Assembly: GCF_963682185.1 (NCBI RefSeq)
Contig: NZ_OY821667.1
Location: 4,415,501 to 4,479,500, forward strand
Length of the DNA stretch: 64,000 nucleotides
Source of the DNA: an uncultured Cohaesibacter sp.
GTDB taxonomy: Bacteria > Pseudomonadota > Alphaproteobacteria > Rhizobiales > Cohaesibacteraceae
Direction: 5' to 3'
How positions within the stretch are numbered: position 1 is the first letter of the stretch; each line of letters starts with the position of its first letter. The notes under the pieces are model-generated. The model saw only the letters and a program-made list of their open reading frames with translations. It searched no databases and was not told the DNA's origin. This document shows, in pieces, positions 53,223 to 63,377 of the stretch. Both the position numbers and the translations under genes were made by a program.

Positions 53223-54385
53223 ATCTGGCAATCAAAGACATTCGTTATAGTCTTGGGCGCTTTGTGTTAACTGCGGCAGGCGTTGGCTTCTTGATAACGG
53301 CTTCCATCGGCATGGTTGGTCTCTATCGCGGTATCGTGGCTGATGCCTTGCTGTTGATAGAACATATCGGAGCCGATCTTTGGGTCGTGCAGGGGGGCCA
53401 TTCCGGACCTTTTTCTGAAAGTTCGGCAATTTCAACCGATATGGATCGAAGGGTTGAGGGCGTCTCTGGTGTTGCTTCTGTCAGGCGCTTCACCCAGACC
53501 AGTCAACAGGTCAGTTTCTCGGGACGCGAGGTGCGCGCCACGATTACGGCGATCGATTTCCCCCGAGACAGTGGCAATTGGCTCAAACTCAAGGCTGGCC
53601 GGTATCTGTGCAATGGGCATTACGAGGTCATTGCCAATGACAATCTGGGCTTCGCGCTTGGAGACCGCATCACCGTTGGACGTGACCTTTATACCGTTGT
53701 CGGTTTGACCTCTGGCATGGTGGATATGGGGGGCGATGGCCTGATGTTCATGACCGTCAATGACGTCATCACCATCATGAAGCGTCGAACCAATGAAGAG
53801 ATCCTGCTGGCGCGCAATTCAGATCTTGCTGCAGGGCTTGATAGCACAAGTGGGACGGAGACGTCGCTTGACAGTCAAAAGATCGCAGCGGTTCTGGTAT
53901 CGCTCACCTCGGCAGCCAGGGAACAGGCCGTGCGGGATGCTCTTCTCGCTTGGGGAGACGTCAATGTTATGAGCGAGCAGGATCAAAAGGATCTACTGCT
54001 CAACCAGCGTCTGCTGCGGTTGCGGATACAGATACTGGCCTTTACCGGCGTTTTACTGGTGGTCATGGCAATCGTCATTTCCCTGATCATCTATATGCTG
54101 ACCATAGAGAAACTGCATCAGATCGCCATGCTCAAGTTGATCGGTGCACGGAACTCTGTGGTGATCGGTATGATCGTGCAGCAGGCTTTTCTGATCGGAA
54201 TAGGAGGGTTTCTGTTTGGCATCGGATTGGCGCGCCTGATCTTTCCCCATTTCCCACGGCGAGTGGTGATGGATCTGCAAGATTTGGGGCTTCTCGCTCT
54301 GACCATTGCCATCATTTGCGCCTTTGCCAGCCTGATGGGAATTTCCCGTGCATTGAAGGTGAGAGCGCAGGAGGTGCTGTCATGA
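53219..54385 (+). CDS. FtsX/MacB-type ABC permease (DevC-like)
   Basis: This 388-residue protein starts MNLAIKDIRYSLGRFVLTAA; the ATG overlaps the adaptor stop by four bases. It has helix 1 (about 10-35), a large periplasmic domain (about 36-255) and three C-terminal helices (about 278-385). The layout is that of DevC, MacB and LolC/E permeases, which move or release substrates in the periplasm without a classical channel. VQGGHSGPFSESSAISTDMD lies in the periplasmic domain. The longer ORF upstream is rejected because it reads inside the adaptor gene. Confidence 0.88.
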   Translation: MNLAIKDIRYSLGRFVLTAAGVGFLITASIGMVGLYRGIVADALLLIEHIGADLWVVQGGHSGPFSESSAISTDMDRRVEGVSGVASVRRFTQTSQQVSFSGREVRATITAIDFPRDSGNWLKLKAGRYLCNGHYEVIANDNLGFALGDRITVGRDLYTVVGLTSGMVDMGGDGLMFMTVNDVITIMKRRTNEEILLARNSDLAAGLDSTSGTETSLDSQKIAAVLVSLTSAAREQAVRDALLAWGDVNVMSEQDQKDLLLNQRLLRLRIQILAFTGVLLVVMAIVISLIIYMLTIEKLHQIAMLKLIGARNSVVIGMIVQQAFLIGIGGFLFGIGLARLIFPHFPRRVVMDLQDLGLLALTIAIICAFASLMGISRALKVRAQEVLS

Positions 54386-55095
54386 CGGTCACTCCGGTTC
54401 TGTCCATCTGTGGTGCCAGCCGTATCTATCAAAGTGGTGATAGTTCCGTGCGGGCTCTGGACGATGTCTCCATGAATATCATGCCCGGTGAGGTTGTCGG
54501 CATTCTCGGTCCCAGCGGTTCGGGAAAGAGTACTTTGCTGCTGATTGCGGGGCTGCTGGAGCCGCCAACTCTGGGAGAGGTCTATATCGGCGGGGAGCGG
54601 GTGTCCTATCCCAATGCCATGCTCGATAGCCTGAGGGCATTTCGGCGCCACAATATCGGTTTTGTCTTCCAAAAAGCCAATCTCATTCCCTTTCTGACTG
54701 CGATGGAGAATGTATCTTTGGCGCTGCAAATCGACGATGTTTCTGCCCGTGATGCCAATGACTATGCCAGATGGCTGCTTGGCAGTCTGGATCTGGCCCA
54801 TCGCGTGGACAACCTGCCCAAGCAACTTTCTGGCGGTGAACAGCAACGTGTGGCCGTCGCCCGAGCCCTCGCCAACGACCCGAAGCTGATCCTTGCAGAC
54901 GAACCAACGGCAGCTCTGGATGGTGAGCGCGGCAAGCAGGTGATCGGTCTCTTTCGTCAGATCGCGACCCGTGCCGATGCAGGCGTCGCTGTCGTCACCC
55001 ATGATCCCCGTGTGCTGTCCCTGTTTGATCGCAGTTATGAGCTGCGGGACGGGAAAATCGTAAATGGCAATCAAACCCGTCAGCAAACAACCTGA
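54382..55095 (+). CDS. ABC exporter ATPase (LolD/MacB/DevA-like)
   Basis: This 237-residue ATPase has Walker [10 protein letters not shown], the signature [19 protein letters not shown] and Walker [20 protein letters not shown] with the catalytic Glu. The switch His is in [12 protein letters not shown]. It is most similar in plan to LolD/DevA ATPases that work with FtsX-type permeases. ATG 54382 overlaps the permease stop (TGA at 54383-54385). It is the third gene of the tripartite exporter. Confidence 0.93.
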   Translation: MTVTPVLSICGASRIYQSGDSSVRALDDVSMNIMPGEVVGILGPSGSGKSTLLLIAGLLEPPTLGEVYIGGERVSYPNAMLDSLRAFRRHNIGFVFQKANLIPFLTAMENVSLALQIDDVSARDANDYARWLLGSLDLAHRVDNLPKQLSGGEQQRVAVARALANDPKLILADEPTAALDGERGKQVIGLFRQIATRADAGVAVVTHDPRVLSLFDRSYELRDGKIVNGNQTRQQTT

Positions 55096-55129
55096 CTGAA
55101 CCTGAACTCGTAAACCAATCGGAGAGCAA

Positions 55130-55795
55130 ATGATGATCCGAAGACTATTGATCGTGCTGGTCTTGTCCCTCCTGGGAGGACGACTGGCCTCGGCTGCGAC
55201 GGCATCCGTCGTTGTCACCAATCTCAATTTGAGGGCTGGGCCCTCGACCCAATATCCTGTGGTCACGGTGTTGCCTGCGGGCGGGCGCGTGCTTACAAAT
55301 GGCTGCCTGGCGGATTACAGCTGGTGTGATGTAACCTTCGGAACCTATCGCGGTTGGGTTGCAGCCCGGTATATTCAAGTGATTTATCAAGGCAATCCGG
55401 TGATTATAACACCTGCGGTGGCTCCCGCTCTAAGAGTTGCTGTGGTGCAGTTCAGCAGGGCCTATTGGAACCGTTATTATCGCGGATATCCATGGTATGG
55501 CCGCTGGGGTGTTTATGCTGCACCACCTCCGGCTCCGGCTCCGGCTCCTGCTCCGGCCCCAGCTCCCACAACGGGGGCTGCTCCTCCTCCGCCCCCAGCT
55601 CAGCCCGGAGTTGCCGTCAATCTGAATGGTAGCTGCGCAAATGGTGCCTGCAATGGTACGCGCACAGTTACAGGGCCTGCTGGCTATAGCGCCACGCGCT
55701 CACGCAGTTGCAACAGCGCAGACCGATCATGTTCTGTAACCCGGTCCGGGCCTCGCGGAGGCAGTTATTCCGGCGTAAGAACATTTAATCCTTAA
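55130..55795 (+). CDS. Secreted SH3-domain protein with Pro/Ala linker and C-terminal Cys-Asn-Gly repeats
   Basis: This 221-residue protein has a signal peptide of about 22 residues. A bacterial SH3 (SH3b/SH3_3) domain spans about 23-85, with NLNLRAGPSTQYPVVTVLPA and GWVAARYIQVIY. A Tyr/Trp-rich stretch (YWNRYYRGYPWYGRWGVYA) and a Pro/Ala tract near 126-155 follow. The last 58 residues hold two repeats like those of the 51470 protein: GSCANGACNGTRTVTGPAGY and NSADRSCSVTRSGPRGGSYS. The SH3 domain suggests peptidoglycan contact. It is the last gene of the exporter operon. Confidence 0.85.
   Translation: MMIRRLLIVLVLSLLGGRLASAATASVVVTNLNLRAGPSTQYPVVTVLPAGGRVLTNGCLADYSWCDVTFGTYRGWVAARYIQVIYQGNPVIITPAVAPALRVAVVQFSRAYWNRYYRGYPWYGRWGVYAAPPPAPAPAPAPAPAPTTGAAPPPPPAQPGVAVNLNGSCANGACNGTRTVTGPAGYSATRSRSCNSADRSCSVTRSGPRGGSYSGVRTFNP
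55528..55566 (+). repeat. GGCTCC-type simple repeat encoding the Pro/Ala linker
   Basis: The segment repeats CCGGCT- and CCTGCT-like hexamers that encode alternating Ala-Pro. It may vary in length between strains by slippage, in steps of two residues, without breaking the frame. Confidence 0.6.
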
Positions 55796-55818
55796 GAGGA
55801 AAATCGAAAATCTCAAGC

Positions 55819-55856
55819 AAAGGCAGCCGGGTCTATCCATCCTGCTGCCTTTTTCC
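55819..55856 (+). terminator. Intrinsic terminator after the SH3-domain gene
   Basis: AAAGGCAGC (55819-55827) pairs with GCTGCCTTT (55844-55852) across a 16-base loop, followed by TTTCCGTTTTT. It closes the exporter operon 24 bases after the last stop. Confidence 0.8.
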
Positions 55857-55997
55857 GTTTTTGTAAACTTGTTCTATCTATCTGAAATTACGCCAAATTT
55901 ATCCATCATTTGCATCGCTTTCGGAAAAGAGGTCGTGCTTTTCCACGCGCGATTTTGCCTTTTGTCCAAGGAATGCAGAATCCCTCTTGACCAAAAG

Positions 55998-56029
55998 ATT
56001 TCTATAATAGATATATCAATTATAGAAAT
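55998..56029. promoter_or_regulatory. 32-bp palindrome just before the FAD oxidoreductase gene (candidate IclR operator)
   Basis: ATTTCTATAAT and ATTATAGAAAT are perfect 11-base arms around a 10-base spacer AGATATATCA, itself palindromic except for its end bases. It ends 11 bases before ATG 56041 and touches the GGAGGAAAG ribosome binding site, so a bound repressor would block both transcription and translation. The IclR regulator encoded in the same operon is the best candidate binder. Confidence 0.65.
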
Positions 56030-56040
56030 TGGAGGAAAGC

Positions 56041-58311
56041 ATGATTTTGGAGGATGCCACAGGTCCACGCGACCTTAAGACAGTGGACCTTGAGGCCGAT
56101 CTGGTTGTCGTAGGTGGTGGACTGTCTGGAACATGCGCGGCAATTGCCGCTGCCAGAGAGGGCGTGAAGGTGGTGTTGGTGCAGGACCGACCGGTGCTGG
56201 GTGGCAACGCCTCAAGCGAAATCCGGCTCTGGATTCTTGGTGCTACGTCCCATGGCGGCAACAACAATCGCTGGGCGCGCGAAGGCGGCATCATCAACGA
56301 GATCCTGCTGGAAAACCAATATCGCAATCATGGCGGTAATCCGGTCATTGTCGACACTATCATCCAGGACTGGGTGGCTCGCGAAGACAATATCACCGTG
56401 TTGCTCAACACCGTCGTGTTCCATGCCGAAATGGATGGCAGTCGGGTGCAGAAGGTCCATGCCTTCAACTCACAGAATGGTACCATGTATCACCTGCAAG
56501 GCGCATATTTTGCAGATTCCAGTGGCGATGGCATTCTTGTACATCTCTCCGGCGCGGCCTACCGCATGGGCGCTGAAGAAGCCTCCGAATTTGATGAGCC
56601 CATGGCTCCTGGTGATGACTATGGCGCGCTTCTGGGCCATTCGCTCTACTTCTATTCCAAGGATGTGGGCCACCCCGTCGACTATGTTGCTCCGGACTTT
56701 GCCTTGCGCGATGTAGAGAAGTTGATCCCGCGCTATAAGAATTTCATTGCCTCCGAGCAGGGCTGTTCGCTCTGGTGGATCGAGTGGGGCGGGCGGCTTG
56801 ATACCATTCATCAGTCAGAACAGATCAAGGCTGAGCTACAGAAAATCGTCTATGGCGTTTGGGACTATATCAAGAATTCAGGCAACTTCCCCGAAAGCGC
56901 CAACCTGACGCTGGAATGGGTCGGCACCATCCCCGGCAAGCGCGAAAGCCGTCGCGCAGAAGGGGACTATATCATGCGTCAGCGTGATATCGTTGAGCAG
57001 ATCGCGCACGAGGATAATGTTAGCCACGGCGGTTGGTCTATCGATTTGCATCCGGCTGATGGCGTCTATAGCCAACGCGGCGGCTGCAACCAATATCATG
57101 CCAAGGGCGCCTATGGTATTCCGTTCCGCAGCATGTATAGCCGCAACATTGACAATCTCTTCATCAACGGGCGTCTTCTGTCTGCCTCGCATGTGGCCTT
57201 TGGCTCAACCCGCGTGATGGCCACATCCTCCGCTGTGGGACAAGCCATCGGCACAGCGGCCAGTCTCTGCATAAAACAAAAGATCTCTCCGCGGGCGCTC
57301 GCGCGTTCCGAGAATATCCGGCTTTTGAAAAACCGCTTGTCCAGCAACGGCCACTATGTGCCGCTTTATGATGCGTTGGCAGAGGATAATCTGGCCCAAG
57401 GCGCCAGTCTTTCCGTTTCCAGTGAGCGGGCGCTCGATGGACTACCTCATGATGCGGGCTGGAAGCCCCTTGTTGCCGATTATGCGCAGCTTCTCCCCGG
57501 GCCGCTCGATCATATCATTTCGGTGCCTGTGATGGCCGAGATGGATACAGAACTGACTGTCGAGTTGCGGTTGGCGCAAAAGGCGGGCAACCACACCCCA
57601 GATGAGTTGGTCAAGAGCATCAGTTTTGCGCTCTCCCAAGGGGAGGGGCACATCGATATACCGCTCACAACAAACGGCAAGGCGCAGTATCTCTTCGTCT
57701 GCTTCCTCAAGAATGAGCATGTTTCGGTGGGGCTGAGCAATGCTTTGCTGTCTGGCCTGATCGCTGTGAAAAAGGGCGGACTCAAGAAAGTCAGCACGCA
57801 GGCCCGGCAGGAAGCGCCTGAAGGCATGGGCGTGGACAGCTTTGATTTCTGGGTGCCAGAGCGGCGCCCGGCTGGCAAGCTCATTGCCTTTTCAAGCGAC
57901 AAGCAGCAAAAGCCGTTGCATGTGTTTGCCAAGGAGAACTTGCTCAAGGGGCCTCTGCGGCCGACCTCCGGCCCCAATGCATGGGTCGCTGCATGGGAAG
58001 ACAAGGAAGCCACTCTATCGCTGGAATGGCCAAAGCCTATCAACGCCAAGACGCTGATCCTCTACGCGGATTGTGATTATGATCATCCGCTGGAGAGCGT
58101 TCAGTATCATCATCACGACCGCATCATGCCGCATCTTGTCCATGAGGGTGAAATTCTCGCCGATGGTGAGGTTATCGCCAGCTTCTCTGGAAACAGACAG
58201 GCGGTTCTGCGCTTTGCCTTGCCTGAAGGCGGGACGGTTCAGCGGCTTGAAGCGCATTTACGCAATACTCAAGGCCAACCGGTCGCACTGCTCGGTCTGC
58301 GAGTGGAGTGA
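56041..58311 (+). CDS. FAD-dependent oxidoreductase of the FAD_oxidored family
   Basis: This 756-residue protein has N-terminal FAD-binding LVVVGGGLSGTCAAIAAARE at about 23-42 and GGNASSEIRLWI, typical of FAD_oxidored proteins. Further conserved parts are YFADSSGDGILVHLSGAAY and the C-terminal Rossmann end (NIDNLFINGRLLSASHVAF and ATSSAVGQAIGTAASL). The last 250 residues (about 500-756) are a beta-rich region with no catalytic motif that I recognise. The family oxidises sugars or polyols in cases studied; here the operon encodes a CUT1 carbohydrate importer, so an imported sugar derivative is the likely substrate. The electron acceptor is unknown. Confidence 0.85.
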   Translation: MILEDATGPRDLKTVDLEADLVVVGGGLSGTCAAIAAAREGVKVVLVQDRPVLGGNASSEIRLWILGATSHGGNNNRWAREGGIINEILLENQYRNHGGNPVIVDTIIQDWVAREDNITVLLNTVVFHAEMDGSRVQKVHAFNSQNGTMYHLQGAYFADSSGDGILVHLSGAAYRMGAEEASEFDEPMAPGDDYGALLGHSLYFYSKDVGHPVDYVAPDFALRDVEKLIPRYKNFIASEQGCSLWWIEWGGRLDTIHQSEQIKAELQKIVYGVWDYIKNSGNFPESANLTLEWVGTIPGKRESRRAEGDYIMRQRDIVEQIAHEDNVSHGGWSIDLHPADGVYSQRGGCNQYHAKGAYGIPFRSMYSRNIDNLFINGRLLSASHVAFGSTRVMATSSAVGQAIGTAASLCIKQKISPRALARSENIRLLKNRLSSNGHYVPLYDALAEDNLAQGASLSVSSERALDGLPHDAGWKPLVADYAQLLPGPLDHIISVPVMAEMDTELTVELRLAQKAGNHTPDELVKSISFALSQGEGHIDIPLTTNGKAQYLFVCFLKNEHVSVGLSNALLSGLIAVKKGGLKKVSTQARQEAPEGMGVDSFDFWVPERRPAGKLIAFSSDKQQKPLHVFAKENLLKGPLRPTSGPNAWVAAWEDKEATLSLEWPKPINAKTLILYADCDYDHPLESVQYHHHDRIMPHLVHEGEILADGEVIASFSGNRQAVLRFALPEGGTVQRLEAHLRNTQGQPVALLGLRVE

Positions 58312-58348
58312 TCAAATCCAGAAGAACTCTCGGGAGGAGTATCGGGAA

Positions 58349-59632
58349 ATGAAAAGAACAAAGCTTACCAAGCTGGCTGCAACGGCTGCACTGTCCGTGC
58401 TTGCCATCGGCGCACTCACCGCCGGTGCATCGGCCAAAGACCAGGTTACCTTTCTGAACTGGGTAACCGCCGAACCCAGCAATGCTGCCATTGTGCAGGG
58501 GCTGATTGATCAGACCGGCGTCAAGGTCGATGTGCTGTCCAGCTCATGGGGCGACATGCAGAAGAATGTCTTCCTGCGCTTGCGCACCAAACAGGATCTC
58601 GACGTCTATCAAAGCTCTGCCAAATGGCTGCCGACCTTTGCTCAACTGCCAAATCTTGTCGACTTCAACGAACTTTATGGCAAGGACACTCTGGAAAGTC
58701 AGTTCCCTGCCGCCGTTCTGGCCGCTGGCCAGTTCAAGGGCAAGCAATATGGCATGCCGTGGAATATTGGCTCCATCAGCCTAGTTTCCAATAAGGCAGT
58801 GTTGTCGGCTGCAGGTGTTGAAGAAGCCCCCAAGACCCTTGAAGACTTCATCGCTGACCTCAAGAAGGTCAAGGCTGCCGAACCGGACAGCACGCCTTAT
58901 GCCATGATGACCAAGGACAACAATCTGATTTCTTCGGATTTCCAGCTATGGCTCTGGGCGCATGGTGGCTCTATCTTCGATGAGAATGACAATCTGACCA
59001 TCAATTCCGATGCCACTGTCGCAACGCTCAATTTCATGAAGGGCCTCATTGACGACAAGCTCGCATCGCTTGATACAGACCGCGGCGCAGCAAGACGCCA
59101 GTTCGGACAGGGCAAGACAGCCTTCTATTTCGATGCGCCAGTTGCCAAAGGATTTGCCCGTGACTTTTCCGGTCAGGGCGAAGCCTATGATGTCAATGTC
59201 TACCCGATCGAGACTCCTGTCCTCAAGGAGGGCATGACGCCGCATTCTATGGAATGGGGGCATCTGCTGATCATGCTGAAAACGGATGCAGCCAAAGTGG
59301 ATGGTGCCTTCTCCAAGGATAGCCCCGCTGCAAAATTCGTCTCGGGATTGACGATGAATGACGCCGTGCAGCTTGAATATTTCGCCAAGCTCGGCGCTAT
59401 TCCTGTTACCAAGACCGCTCGCGCGGATGAAGCCGTCACCAGCAACCAGTTTATCGTTGACTGGAACAACTCGCTTGGCTTGCCAAAACGCAATGAATTG
59501 TCTCCACTGAAGAACAGCTCCAACTATGTTGCTATCGTCAGTGAGGAAGTGCAGTCGGTTATTCTGGGCAAGAAAGACGCCAAAACGGCCGCCGCTGACA
59601 TGGAACAGCGCATCAAGCGGATCATGAAATAG
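58349..59632 (+). CDS. CUT1-type ABC importer, substrate-binding protein
   Basis: This 427-residue family-1 solute-binding protein has a signal peptide ending ALTAGASAKD. Conserved segments include LKTKQD-like sequence FLRLRTKQDLDVYQSSAKW and GKQYGMPWNIGSISLVSNKA, then MAWAHG-like LWLWAHGGSIFDENDN. It captures an unidentified carbohydrate and delivers it to the following two permeases. The long open frame upstream overlaps the oxidoreductase and is not used; ATG 58349 has GGGAGGAGT upstream at a longer spacing and GGGAA close by. Confidence 0.9.
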   Translation: MKRTKLTKLAATAALSVLAIGALTAGASAKDQVTFLNWVTAEPSNAAIVQGLIDQTGVKVDVLSSSWGDMQKNVFLRLRTKQDLDVYQSSAKWLPTFAQLPNLVDFNELYGKDTLESQFPAAVLAAGQFKGKQYGMPWNIGSISLVSNKAVLSAAGVEEAPKTLEDFIADLKKVKAAEPDSTPYAMMTKDNNLISSDFQLWLWAHGGSIFDENDNLTINSDATVATLNFMKGLIDDKLASLDTDRGAARRQFGQGKTAFYFDAPVAKGFARDFSGQGEAYDVNVYPIETPVLKEGMTPHSMEWGHLLIMLKTDAAKVDGAFSKDSPAAKFVSGLTMNDAVQLEYFAKLGAIPVTKTARADEAVTSNQFIVDWNNSLGLPKRNELSPLKNSSNYVAIVSEEVQSVILGKKDAKTAAADMEQRIKRIMK

Positions 59633-59655
59633 GCTTGGTGAGACAGGAAGGATCC

Positions 59656-60588
59656 ATGGATATGGTTTCAAACAATTCAGCAGCGGCAGGCCGAGCTTCT
59701 GGCAGGAAGAGAGGCAGCCTGAAACGGGCAGACAGGCTTTTTGCCTATGCCATTCTGGTGCCAGCCATGATCGCCTTCGGGGTCATGGTCGCCTATCCGT
59801 TCATCGATGCCATGTCCATGGCCTTCTATCAATATACGATCTATGACATGGAGCCGACCTTTATCGGCTTCGACAATTTCGTTACCATCCTCACGGACCC
59901 ATATGTGCTGGGCTCGTGGGTGACAACGGCAATCTTTGTGATCGGCACAACGTTGCTGACCATGGTTCTTGGCCTGTGCTGGGCCTTGCTGATGTATCAG
60001 GATTTCCGCGGGCGTGGCGTCTTGCGCACCATGACATTGTTGCCATGGATTCTGCCGTCTACCGTTTCGGCGTTCATCTGGGCGTGGATGCTCAATGGCA
60101 AATATGGCATCGTCAATGTCATGCTGCTGAGCATGGGCATCATCAGTGATCCTGTGCAATTCCTTTCCAATGATGTGGGCGCGATGATGGCGGTGATCCT
60201 GACCCGTTCATGGATTTCCATCCCACTGTTCATGTCCTTCTTCCTTGCCGGACTGCAAGGCATGGACTTCCAGCAGATCGAAGCCGCTCGTATCGTCGGG
60301 GCATCCAATTTCACCATCGTGCGCAGGCTTATCCTGCCGCATCTTAAGCCGGTCTTTCTGGTTACCGGCGCGCTTGGCATGATCGGCAATCTGCAACAGT
60401 TCGATATCATCTATGCCCTCACGGGTGGCGGGCCAGTCCGCGCAACCTCGGTGCTGTCGATTGAAGTTTTCCGGCAGGCTTTTGAGAACTGGGATCTGGG
60501 CATGGCCAGCGCCATTGGCGTGCTGTGGGTGTTCACCCTGATGCCCATTGTCGTCTACTATCTGCGTAGCCTGTTCAAGGAGGACTGA
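59656..60588 (+). CDS. CUT1-type ABC importer permease (MalF/UgpA-like)
   Basis: This 310-residue permease has six helices after an N-terminal charged stretch. The EAA loop near residues 205-230 reads FQQIEAARIVGASNFTIVRR, as in UgpA/MalF. TLLPWILPSTVSAFIWAWML is also typical. GGAAGG precedes ATG 59656. It pairs with the following permease. Confidence 0.93.
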   Translation: MDMVSNNSAAAGRASGRKRGSLKRADRLFAYAILVPAMIAFGVMVAYPFIDAMSMAFYQYTIYDMEPTFIGFDNFVTILTDPYVLGSWVTTAIFVIGTTLLTMVLGLCWALLMYQDFRGRGVLRTMTLLPWILPSTVSAFIWAWMLNGKYGIVNVMLLSMGIISDPVQFLSNDVGAMMAVILTRSWISIPLFMSFFLAGLQGMDFQQIEAARIVGASNFTIVRRLILPHLKPVFLVTGALGMIGNLQQFDIIYALTGGGPVRATSVLSIEVFRQAFENWDLGMASAIGVLWVFTLMPIVVYYLRSLFKED

Positions 60589-60591
60589 GCC

Positions 60592-61428
60592 ATGTTTGAA
60601 CTTCGCACATGGAAAGAGAAACTCGGCTTTTCCGTCCTGTTGGTTTTGATTGCCTTCTTTCTTTTCTTCCCGGTCTACTGGGCACTGATCAGTGCCTTCA
60701 AGGATAATGGAGAACTTTACAGCCTCGAGCCGTCTCTGTTTCCGGCCCATCCCTATCTGGGGCATTTCATAACTGCCATTATGGAAGGCAACATTCTGAT
60801 GCAGCTGGGCAATTCTCTGATTACATCCAGCTCTTCTGCATTGCTCAATGCCATTCTGGCAGCACTGGCCGGGTATTCCTTCGCCAAGTTTGATTATCCG
60901 GTGAAGAAACCCCTGATGCTGCTGATCCTGTCAGCTCAGATGTTCCCCTTTGGCGTGTTGCTGATCTCCATCTATCCGATGCTGCAGGCTGTGGGATTGC
61001 TGGATACCCGTCTGGGACTGACGGTTTCCTATATCGTCTTTGCCCTGCCGGTCTCCACTTACATGATGTATAGCTATTTCAAGCAGGTACCGAACGAGCT
61101 GATCGAGGCCGCCAAGGTGGACGGGGCGAGCAACTTCAAGATTTTCCGCCGCATCGTTATGCCGATTTCTCTACCTGCCTTCATCACTGTGACGCTTTAT
61201 GCCTTCATGTGGTCCTGGAATGATCTGCTCTATTCAATGACCCTGATTACGTCAGAAGAGAACAGAACCATTGGACCCGGCCTGCTGCTTCGATATATCA
61301 ACGAGAATAACGCCGACTGGGGCGGAGCCATGGCGGCATCCTTCCTGGCCGCAGCGCCGGTCGTACTGGTCTTTGCCATCCTGCAAAAACAGTTTATCGG
61401 TGGCGTGACATCGGGCGCAGTGAAATAG
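60592..61428 (+). CDS. CUT1-type ABC importer permease (MalG/UgpE-like)
   Basis: This 278-residue second permease has six helices. It contains FPVYWALISAFKDNGELYSL at its first helix end and the EAA-type loop NELIEAAKVDGASNFKIFRR near residues 163-182, as in MalG/UgpE. The partner channel subunit is encoded just before it. The IclR gene starts 14 bases after its stop. Confidence 0.93.
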   Translation: MFELRTWKEKLGFSVLLVLIAFFLFFPVYWALISAFKDNGELYSLEPSLFPAHPYLGHFITAIMEGNILMQLGNSLITSSSSALLNAILAALAGYSFAKFDYPVKKPLMLLILSAQMFPFGVLLISIYPMLQAVGLLDTRLGLTVSYIVFALPVSTYMMYSYFKQVPNELIEAAKVDGASNFKIFRRIVMPISLPAFITVTLYAFMWSWNDLLYSMTLITSEENRTIGPGLLLRYINENNADWGGAMAASFLAAAPVVLVFAILQKQFIGGVTSGAVK

Positions 61429-61442
61429 GCAAGGGGGGTATC

Positions 61443-62153
61443 ATGTCGTCTCAACCCAATCAAAGTCTGATCGACGGAATACGGTGCTTTCAGGAGTTGA
61501 CCATCGCGGGGCGCCCGCTTGGCAACAAGGAGCTGTCGGAAAAGCTTGATCTCAATATTATCAAGGTCAATCGTCTGCTACGCACTCTGAAAAGCATCGG
61601 CATGGCCGAGCAGAATGCCCAGAAGAAATATATGCCCGGCCCGGTCGTGCATGTGTTGGCAGCTCAGAGCTTTCATTCCTCAGCCCTGTTTCGTGCAGCA
61701 ACAAAGGTGGCGATCAATACGCCTTTTGATGACAGGACATTGGCTATCGGTGTGCTTTGGCAGGATTCCGTCGTTTATATGTATCACGCCCTTGCCCATC
61801 AAGATCCGGCCGATGGCCTCGGGGGGTATCATCTTTATCCCTCGTCGCAATCCTCCATCGGCATGGCGCTGTTGGCTGAGATGAGCGACGAAGATCTGGC
61901 ACAGACCATCGATCATTGGCAGGCCGAACAGAAGCGTGCCATGTTTGCCGCCATCGCGAACGTTCGCGCCAAGGGCTATGCCTGCTGCACAGGGCCGAAT
62001 GGCAAGATCAATAACATTGCCAGCACCTTCTTTGTCGGCGGCGCCAAGGCGGCCATCGCCTTTACCGATTTCGAAGTGGAAGCTGACGAATTGGAAGAGC
62101 GTGTCGCCGAGCTGAAGAAGCTGGTGGCAAAGATAGAAAATCATGATCAATAA
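61443..62153 (+). CDS. IclR-family regulator inside the transporter operon
   Basis: This 236-residue protein has a winged helix at about 10-70 (LGNKELSEKLDLNIIKVNRL as recognition region). The IclR effector domain spans about 85-230, including YPSSQSSIGMALLAEMSDED and GKINNIASTFFVGGAKAAIA. IclR effectors are often sugar acids or aromatic acids. It is placed between the second permease and the ATPase genes, with the same 14-base spacing on each side. It probably binds the palindrome before the first gene. Confidence 0.9.
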   Translation: MSSQPNQSLIDGIRCFQELTIAGRPLGNKELSEKLDLNIIKVNRLLRTLKSIGMAEQNAQKKYMPGPVVHVLAAQSFHSSALFRAATKVAINTPFDDRTLAIGVLWQDSVVYMYHALAHQDPADGLGGYHLYPSSQSSIGMALLAEMSDEDLAQTIDHWQAEQKRAMFAAIANVRAKGYACCTGPNGKINNIASTFFVGGAKAAIAFTDFEVEADELEERVAELKKLVAKIENHDQ

Positions 62154-62167
62154 ATGGGAGGGACACC

Positions 62168-63292
<1,125 letters not shown>

Positions 63293-63322
63293 TATTCCGG
63301 CCTCAAGGTTGGCTAAAAAGAA

Positions 63323-63353
63323 AGGCGCCTGAAACGATCAGGCGCCTTTTTTT
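63323..63353. terminator. Bidirectional intrinsic terminator between the importer operon and the cytochrome gene
   Basis: AGGCGCCTGA (63323-63332) pairs perfectly with TCAGGCGCCT (63338-63347) across an AACGA loop, with a T run after it and an A-rich stretch before it. It can act on both converging transcripts. Confidence 0.9.
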
Positions 63354-63377
63354 GTCGACCAGTTGGTTAAGGCAGCA

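Noticed and set aside
54118-55266. 382-codon minus-strand frame opposite the exporter permease and ATPase genes
   Set aside because: It is antisense to genes with clear ABC motifs and shows no domain or signal of its own.
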